From: Perkinsus marinus ATCC 50983
Lineage: Eukaryota > Perkinsozoa > Perkinsida > Perkinsidae
Direction: 5' to 3'
DNA: 64,000 bases
Assembly: GCF_000006405.1 (NCBI RefSeq)
Contig: NW_003211409.1
Span: forward strand, 70,328-134,327
A program made the translations under genes and the position numbers. The notes beneath the pieces are model-generated. The model was not told the origin of the DNA, did not search any database, and saw only the letters and a list, made by a program, of their open reading frames with translations. This document shows positions 11,801 through 23,283 of this stretch, one piece after another; positions within the stretch are counted from its first letter, which is position 1; each line of letters opens with the position of its first letter.

Positions 11801-12207
11801 GAGAAGATTCAAACTCTGATGATGATCACCTTCATCAACATTCGAAATTGTCTCTGTGACCAACTAGAGCTCTTTGCGGATAGCTTCTTCCAGTTGCCTA
11901 TGGCAAGGCATCTTCAAGGAGAGATGAGTGTCATCCAGCTCCGGCCGGAGGTAATGTCCTATTCTCTCAAATCAGCTGTATTAGTAAGTTTAGGACCGTG
12001 CTCCCTTCCTGGCCAAGCGCAAGGGTCTCGAAGAAGAAGTCGACAGCTCCAAGGCAATGCTTGAGGACATCGAATGGTGCATTGACCAGGTAATTAACAC
12101 ACAATATACATGGCCACCACACACCCTATTCAATCTTTCAGATTCATACCTTCGCTCTAACAACGAAGGCTCGGAACTCACCATCAGACTGGAAGAAAAA
12201 CTATTAA
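8860..12207 (+). CDS. Dynamin-related GTPase, ARC5/DRP5-like
   Basis: Twenty-two exons from 8860-9031 to 12142-12207 sum to exactly 770 codons; all introns are 35-60 nt, GT-AG except a GC-AG donor at 10796. The GTPase domain (about residues 55-330) has P-loop GRQSVGKS, switch I threonine in SRRPTVLEF, G3 DLPGF and G4 NKLD, where dynamins usually have TKxD. The order FNFVSGSLGSRRPT, then a long insert, then ITDLPGF and the VDPYYNRT...NKLD segment, resembles plant ARC5/DRP5, whose clade acts in plastid division and cytokinesis. A helical stalk follows; no PH or proline-rich domain is visible. The first intron was set at 9032-9086, giving VQDKLTGVDFP; a 19-nt alternative was rejected. The role in fission of an organelle or cell is inferred. 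Confidence 0.85.
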
Positions 12208-13519
12208 GCCAGTTCAGCTATGAGGTTCAGCAAAGTTTTCAATGTTTTCTTCAACACTATAGCTTCGTCGGTATCCCCGAATGTCGAGCCATATGATACC
12301 CGCCTGTTTCTATGTTCCCCAACCTTCGCGATGTTCCTACATATTTAACAGTGGACTGTGATACACTTGCTACTAGCAAAGCTTCCTATGGGTGAGGAGT
12401 CATGAGTTCCAGTGTTCCTGTAACTTAATATTCCTGAGCAAACGAATGAAATCAAGTTCGAGATGAGAGGAGCCCACAGCCGTAAAGTGCAGCTCATATC
12501 AAAATCAGTAGAACCCGATGGAATTTGATTTTACCCGGAACCAATTCAGTGTCGAAGATCGAATCCGATGCTGTGTGAGCCCCAAAAATAGATATGATCG
12601 AAATATTCGTATTTACGCCAAGATCGCTCGTCACGATATTCGACCGCGAAGAAAGTTTCACACGAGTGTGTATGGATAAGCTGTGCGGCTCATGCAGATG
12701 AATTCGTCCTCGGCTCCTGGGTGATAATTTCTGACTTCCCTAAGCGAATTTGAATTCCTATAAGAGTCCATATGATGATCTTGGGTATTCGCTATTCTGG
12801 TTAGGCATGAGTCAATCGATTTTGGGACTGGTTAAGAACGCGAAGTCTTTCCGAATAGAAAAAGTTGATATCCACAAGGTCATAACATAAAATCTCAAGT
12901 ATTATCGATATACGATTGATTATCAGCAATAGCTCGGAACTGCTCCGCCAAGCTACACAGGTTCCGTCGTGCAAAAGAGTATGCCTTATAAGATCTCCTA
13001 GGCCTGCCACCTGCCTCCGAATTCATTCCTGTAAATGACCAATAACAACTTATCCATGTAAAAATTCCTTACCCGGGATAGTCTGACTGTAGAAAGGGGG
13101 AGGAGCGAGATTAACAGGGTCCCCCACCTCCTCCTCAACCTCCTCTTCATTACCTGAGATTACAACCAACGTCAGGCTCAGTTTATCACTCCTAACCCTA
13201 CTACCACTCCCAGATTGTTCTCGTTTAGTATTCGCAAACGTTCCTATCATCTTCTGCATCTCATTGGTCTTGGTGAAGGGCTCAAATGGAGTCACATCCA
13301 GCATCGCATGATTACAATCAAAAACCACACAACCATCGTTAAAGCCTGCTTATCACTGTTGCTCCACGTTGAGCCAATCATGAACAACTATTACCTGTTA
13401 TACCCCCATGAACATCAAAGGGAGGATTACGAGAGAGTAAGTCGAGTAGTCTAAGACCATATCTGACAGTGAACATTATTCGATACTGTTGTTGATGTAT
13501 TACAATGGATGAGTAGGAT
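12208..13519. other. Intergenic, with possible minus-strand exons 13050-13480
   Basis: 12208-13040 shows nothing convincing. On the minus strand, a segment ending about 13391 (LLSRNPPFDVHGGITG) joins across a GT-AG intron to 13050-13341 (FNDGCVVFDCNHAMLD, then an acidic Glu-rich tail). The D-V-H-G-G-I-T and F-D-C-x-H-A motifs resemble a small uncharacterised protein family with VHGGLT...GFDCAH. The upstream connection is unresolved; it could belong to the gene at 13520-14089. Confidence 0.35.
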
Positions 13520-14089
13520 CTAGATAAAGGAAGCCTTGCCATGCATAGTAGGGTGTTCGCCGTAACCGGCACTCATAACCTGGCATCCTACTCTGCCTAG
13601 ATCGGCGCGATAAGTACTACCAGCATGCTCGAAGTCATAGACATCAGAATGGCTGTCAATATCCTCCTCAGTAGCAGGATAATGGAGTAGATCCTCCTTC
13701 CATGGTCCAGTACATTTAGACACCTATCACCGACAGGGTAAGTGCCAGCCTCTGGGCATAGTATCGCTCACAAAAGCATCGAATTGATCTCTTTGTGGGG
13801 TAGTGAGCAGCTCCACATTGGATTGGTTCCTCATCAGACTGAGTTCCTTCTCTTTTATCATCGAGGTATCATCAACCGTCGAGGAGAGCGAACCGAAGCC
13901 TAAGGTCAGCATCAGCTTTTCACAAGGTAGACTACCACCCCGACGACCTCTTGCTGAATGGGGGCAACTCTTGGGCCGTAGACTATCAATCTCATCGTCA
14001 CTCGAGCAATCAGGGATCTTCAGTGATACAGCTACTCTAAAAGTAGGCTTGCTTCGAGAGGACATAGACTCGGATGTGCTGGCTTCCAT
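13520..14089 (-). CDS. Hypothetical protein, two exons, 173 aa
   Basis: ATG at 14089; exon 1 13772-14089 (106 codons), a 48-nt GT-AG intron 13724-13771, exon 2 13520-13723 (68 codons). The first half is Ser/Arg-rich and basic (PHSARGRRGGSLPC) and probably disordered; the second half is compact, with PWKEDLLHYPATEEDID, DVYDFEHAGSTY and SAGYGEHPTMHGKA. The clean intron and uninterrupted frames support a real gene. No family was recognised. The true C-terminus may lie further downstream if the last exon is spliced into the VHGGIT-like segment below 13480. Confidence 0.5.
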
Positions 14090-14590
14090 ATAGAATTGAA
14101 ACTAAATCTGAGAGTAGTCCGAATAGGTGCTAATCCTCATCACAAACTCCAACAGCGCAAGATTATTACCACGCCTCGAGTTTCCCACATGATAGTTTTC
14201 AGTTACGATAAGTGCGCAAGATTGCGGAATACGAAGCTTGTTGTAACTTACGACTTTGACATCAGACCAACTCTCCGCATTCACACGAAAGCGGGTAGCG
14301 TTTCCGCGAGCTCTTAGCTACCATGATTGTCTCCCGCTTAGTCGCGAATAGTGCCCCGACTCCCAGTCCACACAGCTGGAGGTTTAAATACGATATGCAT
14401 CCCTGCTTACTTCGATATCCTTTCAACTATTCCTTTATCCAAAGAATAGATATATAAGGCAACAGTCACGGAGTAAAGGAAACCACTCATCATATTCGCA
14501 GATTTCACGCACTACTGGCAGACATTCGTGCATGTGAGGTATTCATGAGCTCAGAGTAGCCTCTCTGACCCATAAAATGTATATATATAA

Positions 14591-15523
14591 TTAATTGAAG
14601 GGATAGAGAACAACAGTCCCAGTTCCGAAAGTAACATATGAATCCGATGAGCGAGCCACCGTGTCGCTCATCTCCGACGAGGTGCTGGCTGCCATCGTAG
14701 AGGAACTTGTTGTACTAGGCTCCATAGGAATAATGCTCGTAGTCGAGATTGATGTGGACACTCCCATGGTGGTAGTGTCTGTATATACAGATGTTGAAGT
14801 GAAGACATCATTCGATGGAATGACGTGATCAGTGGAGCTCTTCGAGTGAGCGGTAGATGCTGTAGACTCTTCAGTTGTAGGAGAGTCAGCAGTAACCTCC
14901 GGAGTAGAGGACGGCGTGGAAATTGTCGCAGGAGTCGCCCAGCTGTGATTATCCGTTGTTGTCGTCAACGTAGTACTCGTAATAAGCTCGCTGTCACTTA
15001 GCGGAGTAGGCGACACAGTAACCATACCGGATCGAATGTACGAAGTTGTCGAAGCATTTTCAATTGTTGGAGAAATAGCTGTCGCTGCAGAAGCTCCTGG
15101 TGACGGAGATGAAGTCGTAGTAGAATCCCCTAGGCCTTCTCCCAAGGTCGAGGCTGCATTTGGTGAGGTGTCTATATTAGATGATTCGTGAGACTGCCTT
15201 GTGTAGGTTGTGAATACAGAAGAGTAGGCAATCTTCCTATCACATGTCATCCGTTCAAGAGCCCAATCATTACAACTTGGGTCATTCGGATGGAAGCACG
15301 CAGTGCCGTCAGATCGAATATAAATACCAAAACACGTCGGGGGATCCTGCCAGTATTTACAGTATGTCAAGTGAGACAGAGGATCACTACTGCACTCACT
15401 GATTGATTGACAAGCTAGGACACAGTTGATGTTGGTATCGATGCCCATAGAATATACAATGGGGGTGATGACGTTCACAGCGATAATAAAGATACCCGCA
15501 ACTGACAGGATACAGCCAGACAT
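14591..15523 (-). CDS. Secreted mucin-like Ser/Thr-rich protein
   Basis: A single 310-codon exon. Residues 1-25 form a hydrophobic signal sequence (CILSVAGIFIIAVNVITPIV). Residues about 33-95 are a Cys-rich module (CVLACQSISECSS, YCKYWQDPPTCFG, CFHPNDPSCNDW, MTCDRK). From about 105 to the end the protein is dominated by Ser, Thr, Pro and Ala, as in heavily O-glycosylated stalks. The last residues (TGTVVLYPF) are mildly hydrophobic but too short for a clear GPI signal. It is likely secreted or surface exposed; parasite mucins have this composition, but no homology is claimed. A downstream AT-rich stretch probably holds the 3' end. Confidence 0.75.
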   Translation of the reverse strand: MSGCILSVAGIFIIAVNVITPIVYSMGIDTNINCVLACQSISECSSDPLSHLTYCKYWQDPPTCFGIYIRSDGTACFHPNDPSCNDWALERMTCDRKIAYSSVFTTYTRQSHESSNIDTSPNAASTLGEGLGDSTTTSSPSPGASAATAISPTIENASTTSYIRSGMVTVSPTPLSDSELITSTTLTTTTDNHSWATPATISTPSSTPEVTADSPTTEESTASTAHSKSSTDHVIPSNDVFTSTSVYTDTTTMGVSTSISTTSIIPMEPSTTSSSTMAASTSSEMSDTVARSSDSYVTFGTGTVVLYPFN

Positions 15524-16410
15524 ATATATTTAGTAGAAAAACTGAGACTGGGATTGCAACGCTGACGGGAATCTAGTGGAGCGACTCTATACCAGTCTTG
15601 CTATAGCCTGTTGGGAAGCCAACTAGTATTGTCATATCTCGCGATGGGCCCTGATGATCACCAACCACCGAAACTCCTAGTCTGGAGAAGCAGACACGAC
15701 CAGACCCGAGAGGGGATGACTCCCACACAGCAGACTGTTCGAACTTGAACTCTACACACATTGATGTTGGGTAACAGCAGTGATAGGTAGGGTTGTTAGT
15801 ATTTACGTCATAGATTATTTATGTGCCTCCGTGTGGCACTGAGGAAGACATCAACATAATTCCATAGAAATCCAATTTAGATGTTGATCTGATAGTTAAG
15901 GGTGACTGAGCCTCTCACGACATACGCAGCGCATCATGATGAACACCGATAGCTTCCACAGATTACACTCATTTGGCTATTATATTCATATCATCATCAT
16001 CATCATCGTCAACCATGCAATTGCAGTCACAACAACAAAGACACATCATCCGTCCATCAGGAACCGAAGACACTCGCAAAATTTCAACACCGTCATACAC
16101 GCCCGTGAAAAATGGTGAGAGCAAAGACAAAGAGTAGACTGTAAGGCAAAGCCTGTCGGTTATGCTCTCATGTAGACAGCATCAACACAGGTGACTGTTA
16201 ATGCGATGAAAACACTGTGAGAGATACTATCAGATACCATGAATAGTGAAAAGGTTGCTCGAAAGCAGGATAAGGTGATAGTTAGAAAACGACGTGACCA
16301 AAGAAATGACTGCCAGTTGGAGAGATTATTTTGCAGACCGAGTTTTACACAGAAATGGTGGCAATAATGATAACGATAGCCTTTGCTACTCGTCATCATC
16401 AGTGATATGC
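15524..16410. other. Intergenic, small possible secreted ORF at 15936-16118
   Basis: A 60-codon plus-strand frame starts MMNTDSFHRLHSF and has a hydrophobic run made by an ATC repeat. It could be a signal peptide exon with donor GTGAGA, but no in-phase downstream exon was found. The minus-strand frame at 16160-16399 looks like a shadow. Confidence 0.3.
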
Positions 16411-17369
16411 CTAACTAGATATACCTGAAGTACAACGTATAAGCCTTCGTACGCTCCAACACACGTGCCTACTTTCCGGTGGGGAAAAGGAGACCCCAGC
16501 AGCAGTATCATCAGTCACAGTATTCAAACGTGTTCCACTAGTAGAGAAGTGCAGAGGAGATAGATAGCCTTGGATGATACCATAGGTCGGAGAGCAGTCA
16601 GAGCCCGGAGCAAGACTGCCAGCTGAATACACACCGACAGGTTTCCATCACTACGCCACTATGGGAAGATGTCTTACATCGGAAGTGGGGTGGTATAATC
16701 GGTAACATAACATTCGATGGACTTTGCTGTCCAAATTGTTGCTGGTACTGCATCATCCTGAATGCACCTCTTACAGTAAGGGACAGACAAGTGCTCCAGT
16801 CTACCCATAGACAGCAGTGTTCGAAGGACTTCCCTGAGAATGAGGAGGAGGAGGAGCCGGCAAGAAGTTCGAGAAAGGGTTCACGCTTGCCATCGTGGAC
16901 ATCTGAGAGCACAACAAGATTGGACAAATCAAATTGACGACGACCATCTCCGAATATACCATTGCCTCGCCGTCCGTGCTAGGGATTCGAACTATCGGTG
17001 ACCCTCCGGGCATAGGGTGTCTAATGTGATGGATAAAGGCACTCTGTGGAGATAGGTCATTAGCATTCGTGAAGTCATTGCTGGCTTGTGGAGACTGCTG
17101 AGCCCCTGCCGCCAACGCTGCAGCTGTAGCAGCGTTTGCCAAGGCTTGTCGATGAGCAGCCACCGCTGCCGCTGCTACTTGCGGATTAGGGGCGATGCCA
17201 CCAAGATTGGTCCCCTGAAATGATTCTTTCAATCTTGAGCTACTTGGCCTATCAATTAACACGATCATTGCAGAGGTTCTGTCGTGCAGCTGTGTATACG
17301 ATAGGAACCTACTTGAACCATATTAGCGAGCAATCTCGACATTATCTGTTGCTGTTGGTTCGGGTTCAT
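16411..17369 (-). CDS. Hypothetical Gln/Ala/Pro-rich protein
   Basis: Exons join from ATG 17369 (MNPNQQQQIMSRLLANMVQ), across an intron of about 95 nt ending TTTCAG, into an Ala-rich helix (AAAAVAAHRQALANAATAAA), then GGSPIVRIPSTDGEAMVYSEM. A GT-AG intron of about 40 nt follows, then MASVNPFSNFLPAPPPPH, another small intron, MMQYQQQFGQQSPS, and a last exon ending at 16411. All joins keep frame, although the last is the least certain. Composition resembles RNA-associated or transcription-coactivator low-complexity proteins. The neighbouring CELF-like gene is also an RNA-binding type and on the same strand; any link is speculation. Confidence 0.5.
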
Positions 17370-18206
17370 CGCTGATATATGATTTATAGTCGCCGATACC
17401 CCTGAAGCCAGAGAGCAAGGTTGTCAACATTTCACCGTGTTACTCACGACACTATCTAATTTACAAACGGAATAAGGAATTCACTAGCGCGTTTGAAACG
17501 TATCTCGGCAAAAGGATAGACTGCAGGTTAAGTGATAGTAGCAATAACACTAGACTGGTGCAGGAAGCCCCCGTTAGCAGTCGCACTATGAGCATGAAGC
17601 TCTACTACTTAGCATCAGTAATAATAACAGTAAATACAGTAGTGTAGTGTAATAGTCATGGTAGAAGTAGTAGAAGAGCTTGAGCACAGAGCCTATACAT
17701 GCAATGACCTTGGCACTGAGCTTGTATTGATAGCATTCACTATACATCTACTTAAACTATCATCAAGAGCATCGGTATAGCAGGAGTCGTAGAGGACAAG
17801 TTAGTAACGAGCAATGGACGTAGTTACGCGCTGACGGACACTGTTAGTCTGACAGACTAAGTCTAGGAGCGAAAATGTGTTATTTGGTTGAATATGCAAT
17901 AAATATCGATGTTAATGAGCACGACTTATCACACGATCGACAGATGGCGGCAGCGAAGATGAGTAGTGTCGATAATGATGATGCATCCATCCCTACAACA
18001 CTAGCGTCATACCCCCAATACAAAGAACAAATGTCACAGTCTCTCCACCACCAACAATGGGAAGCTTCAGGATCGAGTCCGCCTAGTAGCAGCAGCAGAA
18101 ATATTCTATCGAGGACACAGCGTTATGAGAGTGATCAGTCTATTATACTAGTATACCTATCTCATCAAAGGCTGCTATCGAATTGCATTATTGGATGTTG
18201 TTCATA
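17370..18206. other. Intergenic between two minus-strand genes
   Basis: Presumed promoter of the 17369 gene and 3' end of the RRM gene. A 147-codon plus-strand frame (17875-18318) is Ser/Gln-rich but overlaps the last RRM-gene exon and has no support. Several TAG/GTA triplet runs occur near 17640. Confidence 0.4.
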
Positions 18207-20882
18207 TCAAAGAGGAGGTAGCTCACTAGAGAGGCTTTCCTCATACTCAAGCAAAAAGTTAGTGATATCATCAGCGAGTATACCAGTTGGGCTAAGATCC
18301 GGTATATCATGTAGTTGAGGTGCACCGTTGCCAGGATGATGATGATGATGTCCTTGATGGAGAGATTCAACAGGTAGCAGTATCCCCCCGACAGAAGCTA
18401 AAGGGCCGAATGGTGGCGACTGATCATATCTGACAATGCTTTTCTATGCAGGAATAATAGAGCTGGGGTACTTACGCTGTGCTTGCTACTGAGCTCACTG
18501 TTGGATTACGATTAGAGGTAAACATCAACGGTGGGCTTCCAGCAGCACCAGGAATGCCGTGTTTGAGGGGGAAGTACGACTGAGTGCCACCGCCCCCGCC
18601 GCCACCCTGAATAGACCTAACACTAGCTTTGCCTCAATAGCTGCTTACGGTCCTTGAGACGTTGCCTCCTTGCCCTCTAGGGAGGGCATTACGACCATTG
18701 TTGTTGTTGTTATTGCCCATACCACCAGGCACCCATGTCTGATTGGTAGCATATGATACGTTGATAGATCGTGATGAGCCCGGAAAACAATACTCATTCA
18801 TAGACATCGCAGCCTCAGCATCAGGAGCCTAATCACCGTAACCATAATCGTGACCATAAAGATAATATACTTACGTAAGCAAATGTAACAAAAGCAGCAC
18901 CCTTGGACTTCCCCTCAGAATTAGTAAGCAAGGCAACCTCAAGGATCGGACCAAACTGTCCGAACAATTGCGCCAAGTCGAGCGTCGTCTTACTATACGG
19001 TAGGCACCCAACGAAAAGCTAAGATCAAATCACTTCATGGGCATTGTGACAAGACTCTACCTTAGCCGGAGTAAGACCTTCCTGTGGGAGATTCGGACTG
19101 GGCACCAGGACACTCGGAGGCTGTCGCGTTTCAGGATTGCCTAATGTGAGAGGATTAAAGTCATCATACCACTCCACGAACACTTACTTTCGGAGTCTGC
19201 AGGTCTGAGTAAGCCAGTAGAAGTAGGATCGGGCGAGCGATCAACCTGCATGGCATAACATGAACTGGTGTCACATCGGTGTCCACCTACCCCAGGTGCT
19301 TGAGAGCCTCCTCCTCCTCCTGTTCTTAGGGATTCCTCCTGCTGACTCTTATCTTCAAACCCAGCAGTGCTCTTTACATCTGCAATGGATGGCGGTATGC
19401 ATGGAAATGGAATGTTATCAAGGACCGACCTCTACTGCTGGGACCCTTCAGGGGCTGTCCTCTTTCAAGTTGTGAATTCGGTGATTGAGATGAACCCATG
19501 CTCGAGAAACGTCTGATCTGGGTAGCGAAGTACGCCCGTACTGCAGGTAGATGTATATTGTCATTGACGTGGAATTGACGTAGGTGGCACGCTTGTACCT
19601 AACAATAACAATCACAATCCAATGAGAGAGCTTCGACTGCCTACGAGGGCGGCTGCAGGCTCTCTAGCAGTGAACTTGACAAAACATGCACCAACGCTGC
19701 GACCCCCTTGCCGGAAGAGTACGAACTCTCTAATCTCCCCATATGCATCGAGAGCTGTCAGAAGCTCATGCTCGGCCATCACCGTCCTATATACAGCAGC
19801 AACAGCATCATGATGATAGAGAAGATAGTTCAGTGTTACTCATCTCTAGGTAGGCCGATTAAATAGACACGGTTTTCTCTTTTCTCAAGCTCCCCTGTTG
19901 CGTATTTTACTTGCATAGCAGCACGAACCTGTCCGATAGTGCCAGACCCAGCATCATGATACAATCCTCACATGTCCGACATAAAACTGTCCATGCAGTC
20001 TAGCGATGCAATCATCGCAGGACTCTCGTGTGAGGTATCTAACAACGAGGGTGAGAGCATGACGGATGGGGGCCTCATAATACTTCAGCCATGCACAGCC
20101 CTTGCTTCGTCCTTCCCTATCCCGTTGTATAGCCAATTCTACTATTTCACCAAACTGTGCGAATAGAGGGAATCTGATGGCAGAATGACCTTAGCCCCAT
20201 GAATATAAACCTGTTGATGTTGTTTACAAGTCATGCTCCGTCGTATCGAACGGTAAACACCCTACAAACAGCTTATATGGGCCTTCATCATCACTGCGAC
20301 TCGTATTAACACCATGTTCCTGCTCAGGAGCCACAATAAATAACAACAAGCATACCCCTCATGGTGATTGTTACGCATGCCATACGATTGAGCCATGTAA
20401 TCTCATCACCATCCTCTATACCAGGCTGAAAGCTCGATGACGATGAAGAGTCCCCCGATGTAGTTATACCACGCCTGCTTCCTACTGCACCCGATCCGAC
20501 ACTGAAAATACAGTCCATGAAATACAACATGAGAAATTTACAGCAAACTGACCTAAGCGCTCCCGAGAGACTGCCTGTCTCCGATTTACACTGAGATGAT
20601 GTATGAGGCACCTGAGCATGCTCGAAGCCATGCTATTAGCACTATCACATTGGGGGCACCCACGAAGTCTTCTGCATCCGCTTTGAGCCATCTACTATTA
20701 CTACCACTCTGTGACATCGAGAGATCCTCATGATACCCTATCATAACACTATCGTATCGGCCATCCCTACACTCTACCATCCTACCAGAACTCCTATCCT
20801 CGGGTGGGTCGTCATCAGGTGACTGCCTTGCCCGTGACGAGCCCTGCTCATTTGACGATACCCGGATCGTTGGTAATGGCAT
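18207..20882 (-). CDS. RNA-binding protein with three RRMs, CELF/Bruno-like
   Basis: More than ten exons run from a probable ATG at 20882 to the stop at 18207; the visible introns are about 30-60 nt. RRM1 (about 20280-19970) has RNP2 KLFVGCLPF, the DLFPLFAQFGEIVELA helix-strand and RNP1 GRSKGCAWLKYY. RRM2 (about 19875-19640) has RVYLIGLPRDE and GGRSVGACFVKFTA. After a low-complexity linker, RRM3 (about 19020-18870) has LFVGCLPYS, LAQLFGQFGPILEVALL and GKSKGAAFVTFA. Two close N-terminal RRMs, a linker and a third RRM is the CELF/Bruno layout; these proteins control splicing, translation or mRNA decay. Asn-, Gly- and His-rich tracts and an acidic C-terminus follow. The first exon or two are the least certain. 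Confidence 0.8.
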
Positions 20883-21689
20883 CACTATAATACTACTCAA
20901 ATTCTCTGAAGGAATACTCGAGCCTTCCCGCAACAAAAAGCACACAGATATGCGAGTAGAAACGTCCAGCAGTGCAATTGTGCACCACGTTATCACAAGG
21001 GTGTACATGGACCTTCCTACTGTCAAATCCCTCGGTGAGGACTCAATCTCCTCGGTCCTAGAGCTTCCAAAATAAGTATCTGTACCGTATACTGAGCGTT
21101 CATAGAATCATCATGCATATGTATACTGCCCGGTCACCTCCCAAACTCCTGCTGGGCCATAGAACCCTAATGTGGCAGGTCAGGGCGATGTGCCTGGTGA
21201 TATGCGGCGTCCAGTCTCCTTCGACATGCCGTCTCGAACAACAATTGATTATATTTGCCAGTTCACGCACTCTACGAGTGATACTGTCACGATAGGTGAA
21301 ATCCTCTGAACATGATAGCCGTCTACTATCAACGAAAAACGCCATACTTCACTGACCGTGACAGGAGGCAGTACCGTGGAGAAATTGCAAGATAAACCAA
21401 GATGAGCAAGTCGGTCGTTTCGAATGCGCTTTAAATGCGTTGATAACGTAACACGAGCCTCAACACGAACAATAAGATGTCGTGATGGCAACCAAGCTTG
21501 CAGCTAGTGTAGTTAGGCATGATAACAAAAGACACACATAAGATATCACGTGAGAACTAAGTGGTTCTAATCCTTGATCCACTCGTTCACATTCACTCCT
21601 ACATGTTGCCACCACCGTCGCGGGCTGGAGGCTGGCATCACGTCGCCTAAGATAGAGACCGTTTTACAAGCTAGCTGAGATGATGCCTT
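20883..21689. other. Intergenic, nothing assigned
   Basis: Probably the upstream region of the RRM gene. Minus-strand frames at 21026, 21345 and 21491 are open for up to 80-146 codons but show no splice-compatible chain or motif. Confidence 0.4.
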
Positions 21690-22345
21690 ACCTATTGAAG
21701 GCGATTCGTTTGACCCTCAACTCCTCACTGTGGGCCTTTTCCTGGGAGGGTCGGTAAATTCTGTTCTGTGGATCATCAATCCACTCCGGTCAGCGCGCTA
21801 ACCATCAAGCTAATCTCGGGGAACATATCTTAGACAAGAGTGATAATGTGAAATGATAACCTGCATTCCCTGATACCAGTGAGGAAACACACGGCCTTGT
21901 ATACCGATCCCGAATAGAAGTCTTCGTTGGGATAAAGTTTCCTATCCGTGAGGTATGAATCGGACAGAGCGACGCGCTCGCAGCTCCATTGCAACTTCTA
22001 TCAACGGGTTTCTACCACAAATCTCGGAAAACTGGAAGCACGTAACCCTGCAGTTCCCACACACCATGCGTCCTCAGCAATCCTCCTCACAATGGCCGCT
22101 CTAGGGTCATAATGCTTGTATTGTCGATGACCGAAGCCCATGGGGAGCTCCTTACGTCGCTTCGCCCAAATATGATCTGGCGGTGAGAGTAGCAGTAACC
22201 AACATGTGAATCAAATGATGTGATACGATCTTCTCCATGAAGTTGGATATATTCTCGATAGATCCATTCCTCTCCGACATACGTAACACAGCCTCATTGG
22301 CACCACCATAACGAGGCCCATACAAAGCCCAAGCCGCTGCTACAC
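21690..22345 (-). pseudogene. Citrate synthase, C-terminal half, frameshifted
   Basis: Minus-strand segments match citrate synthase in order: LYGPRYGGANEAVLRM, then MGFGHRQYKHYDPRA (the GFGH-R active-site region), then [10 protein letters not shown], then [19 protein letters not shown], where the Asp is a catalytic residue. Next come MFPEISLM and IDDPQNRIYRPSQ. The normal family would read MFP.LFA...GW.AHW before the last motif. Joining these pieces needs at least two frame changes (inside the MELR to SDSY interval and before the IDDP segment), and the N-terminal half is absent upstream of 22345. This suggests a decayed, truncated copy; a gene model with odd splicing is the alternative. Confidence 0.7.
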
Positions 22346-22930
22346 AAGCGGTCAGTTATCTCGATGCATAACTCGTAGACCTCCGTAATACTTCCGAACC
22401 CAATAGGGATACCATCACTAGTGGAGAAAACGAGACTAAGACTAAACCGGAAGATTGGGTCGCCACCGGTACGTCCGGCCTCGCAGCGTTTGTCTCCGCA
22501 CGGACGCTCCCGGCTCGCCCCGGGTCAAGAGCGTCGACTTGGCTCGTGTGTGGCGGGGATCTGGGTTGTATACCTGCTGTGCACAGCCAAACGCGAGACA
22601 TGTAGGCATGAACATTCACGAGGCAGCGAGGAGCGTTCCCGCGAGTCTCTAGCTATCGTGACCGCCTTGAGACTAGTCGCGGGTATTTGATCGGCATGCG
22701 GAGAATATTCAGTGGCAAGGAGCTCAGAGAACCACAGTTGTCCGAGGATGTTACTGAACTTACCATTTGGTGGTCCACAATTCGTGGATTGAACTCCGAT
22801 GCAGAACATCAACAAAGGCTCGATTCTGAGCCAAAGTCTAAATGTCCTTGCCGCGAAGCAAAAACACTGCGGCTTCCCAACCACGGGTGACTGCACTCAC
22901 GTCTGTGACTTACAATATTATGGGTTTTGT
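22346..22930. other. Intergenic before the tandem duplication
   Basis: Open frames on both strands (22421-22690 plus, 22525-22896 minus) show no recognisable domain. The segment 22600-22690 weakly resembles 14275-14350. Confidence 0.35.
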
Positions 22931-23283
22931 TATTCCCTCGGTGGAAACTCCACTTCTTGTCAATCTGTATTGGATCATGAGGAACGTTAATTCCGACAGT
23001 GCACTCCGTTGCTCACTTGATCCGCGTGCCACGCGAAGATTGATGACTCAAGACACTTGATGACAAATGCAACTCAACATAACCAAGAACAGAACCTTTT
23101 GTGACGATATGAGAGTGGGGATCCAATCTAGGAGAGTATAGCCTTCTTGATGAGATAGGAGGCATCAGCTGATAAGCGCGTGACAATAGTGAAATAAATA
23201 AGTGGATAACAACCTATCGGCTGCAAATTGTAACCCGGCGGGTTACCCAACACTAGTTCAACCCGCAATGCTGTGTTGGGTTG

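Noticed and set aside
14275-14350. Dispersed repeat shared with 22600-22690
   Set aside because: Similarity is patchy and could be chance; ends are not defined.
17875-18318. Plus-strand Ser/Gln-rich ORF
   Set aside because: Overlaps the last exon of the RRM gene and has no motif or splice support.
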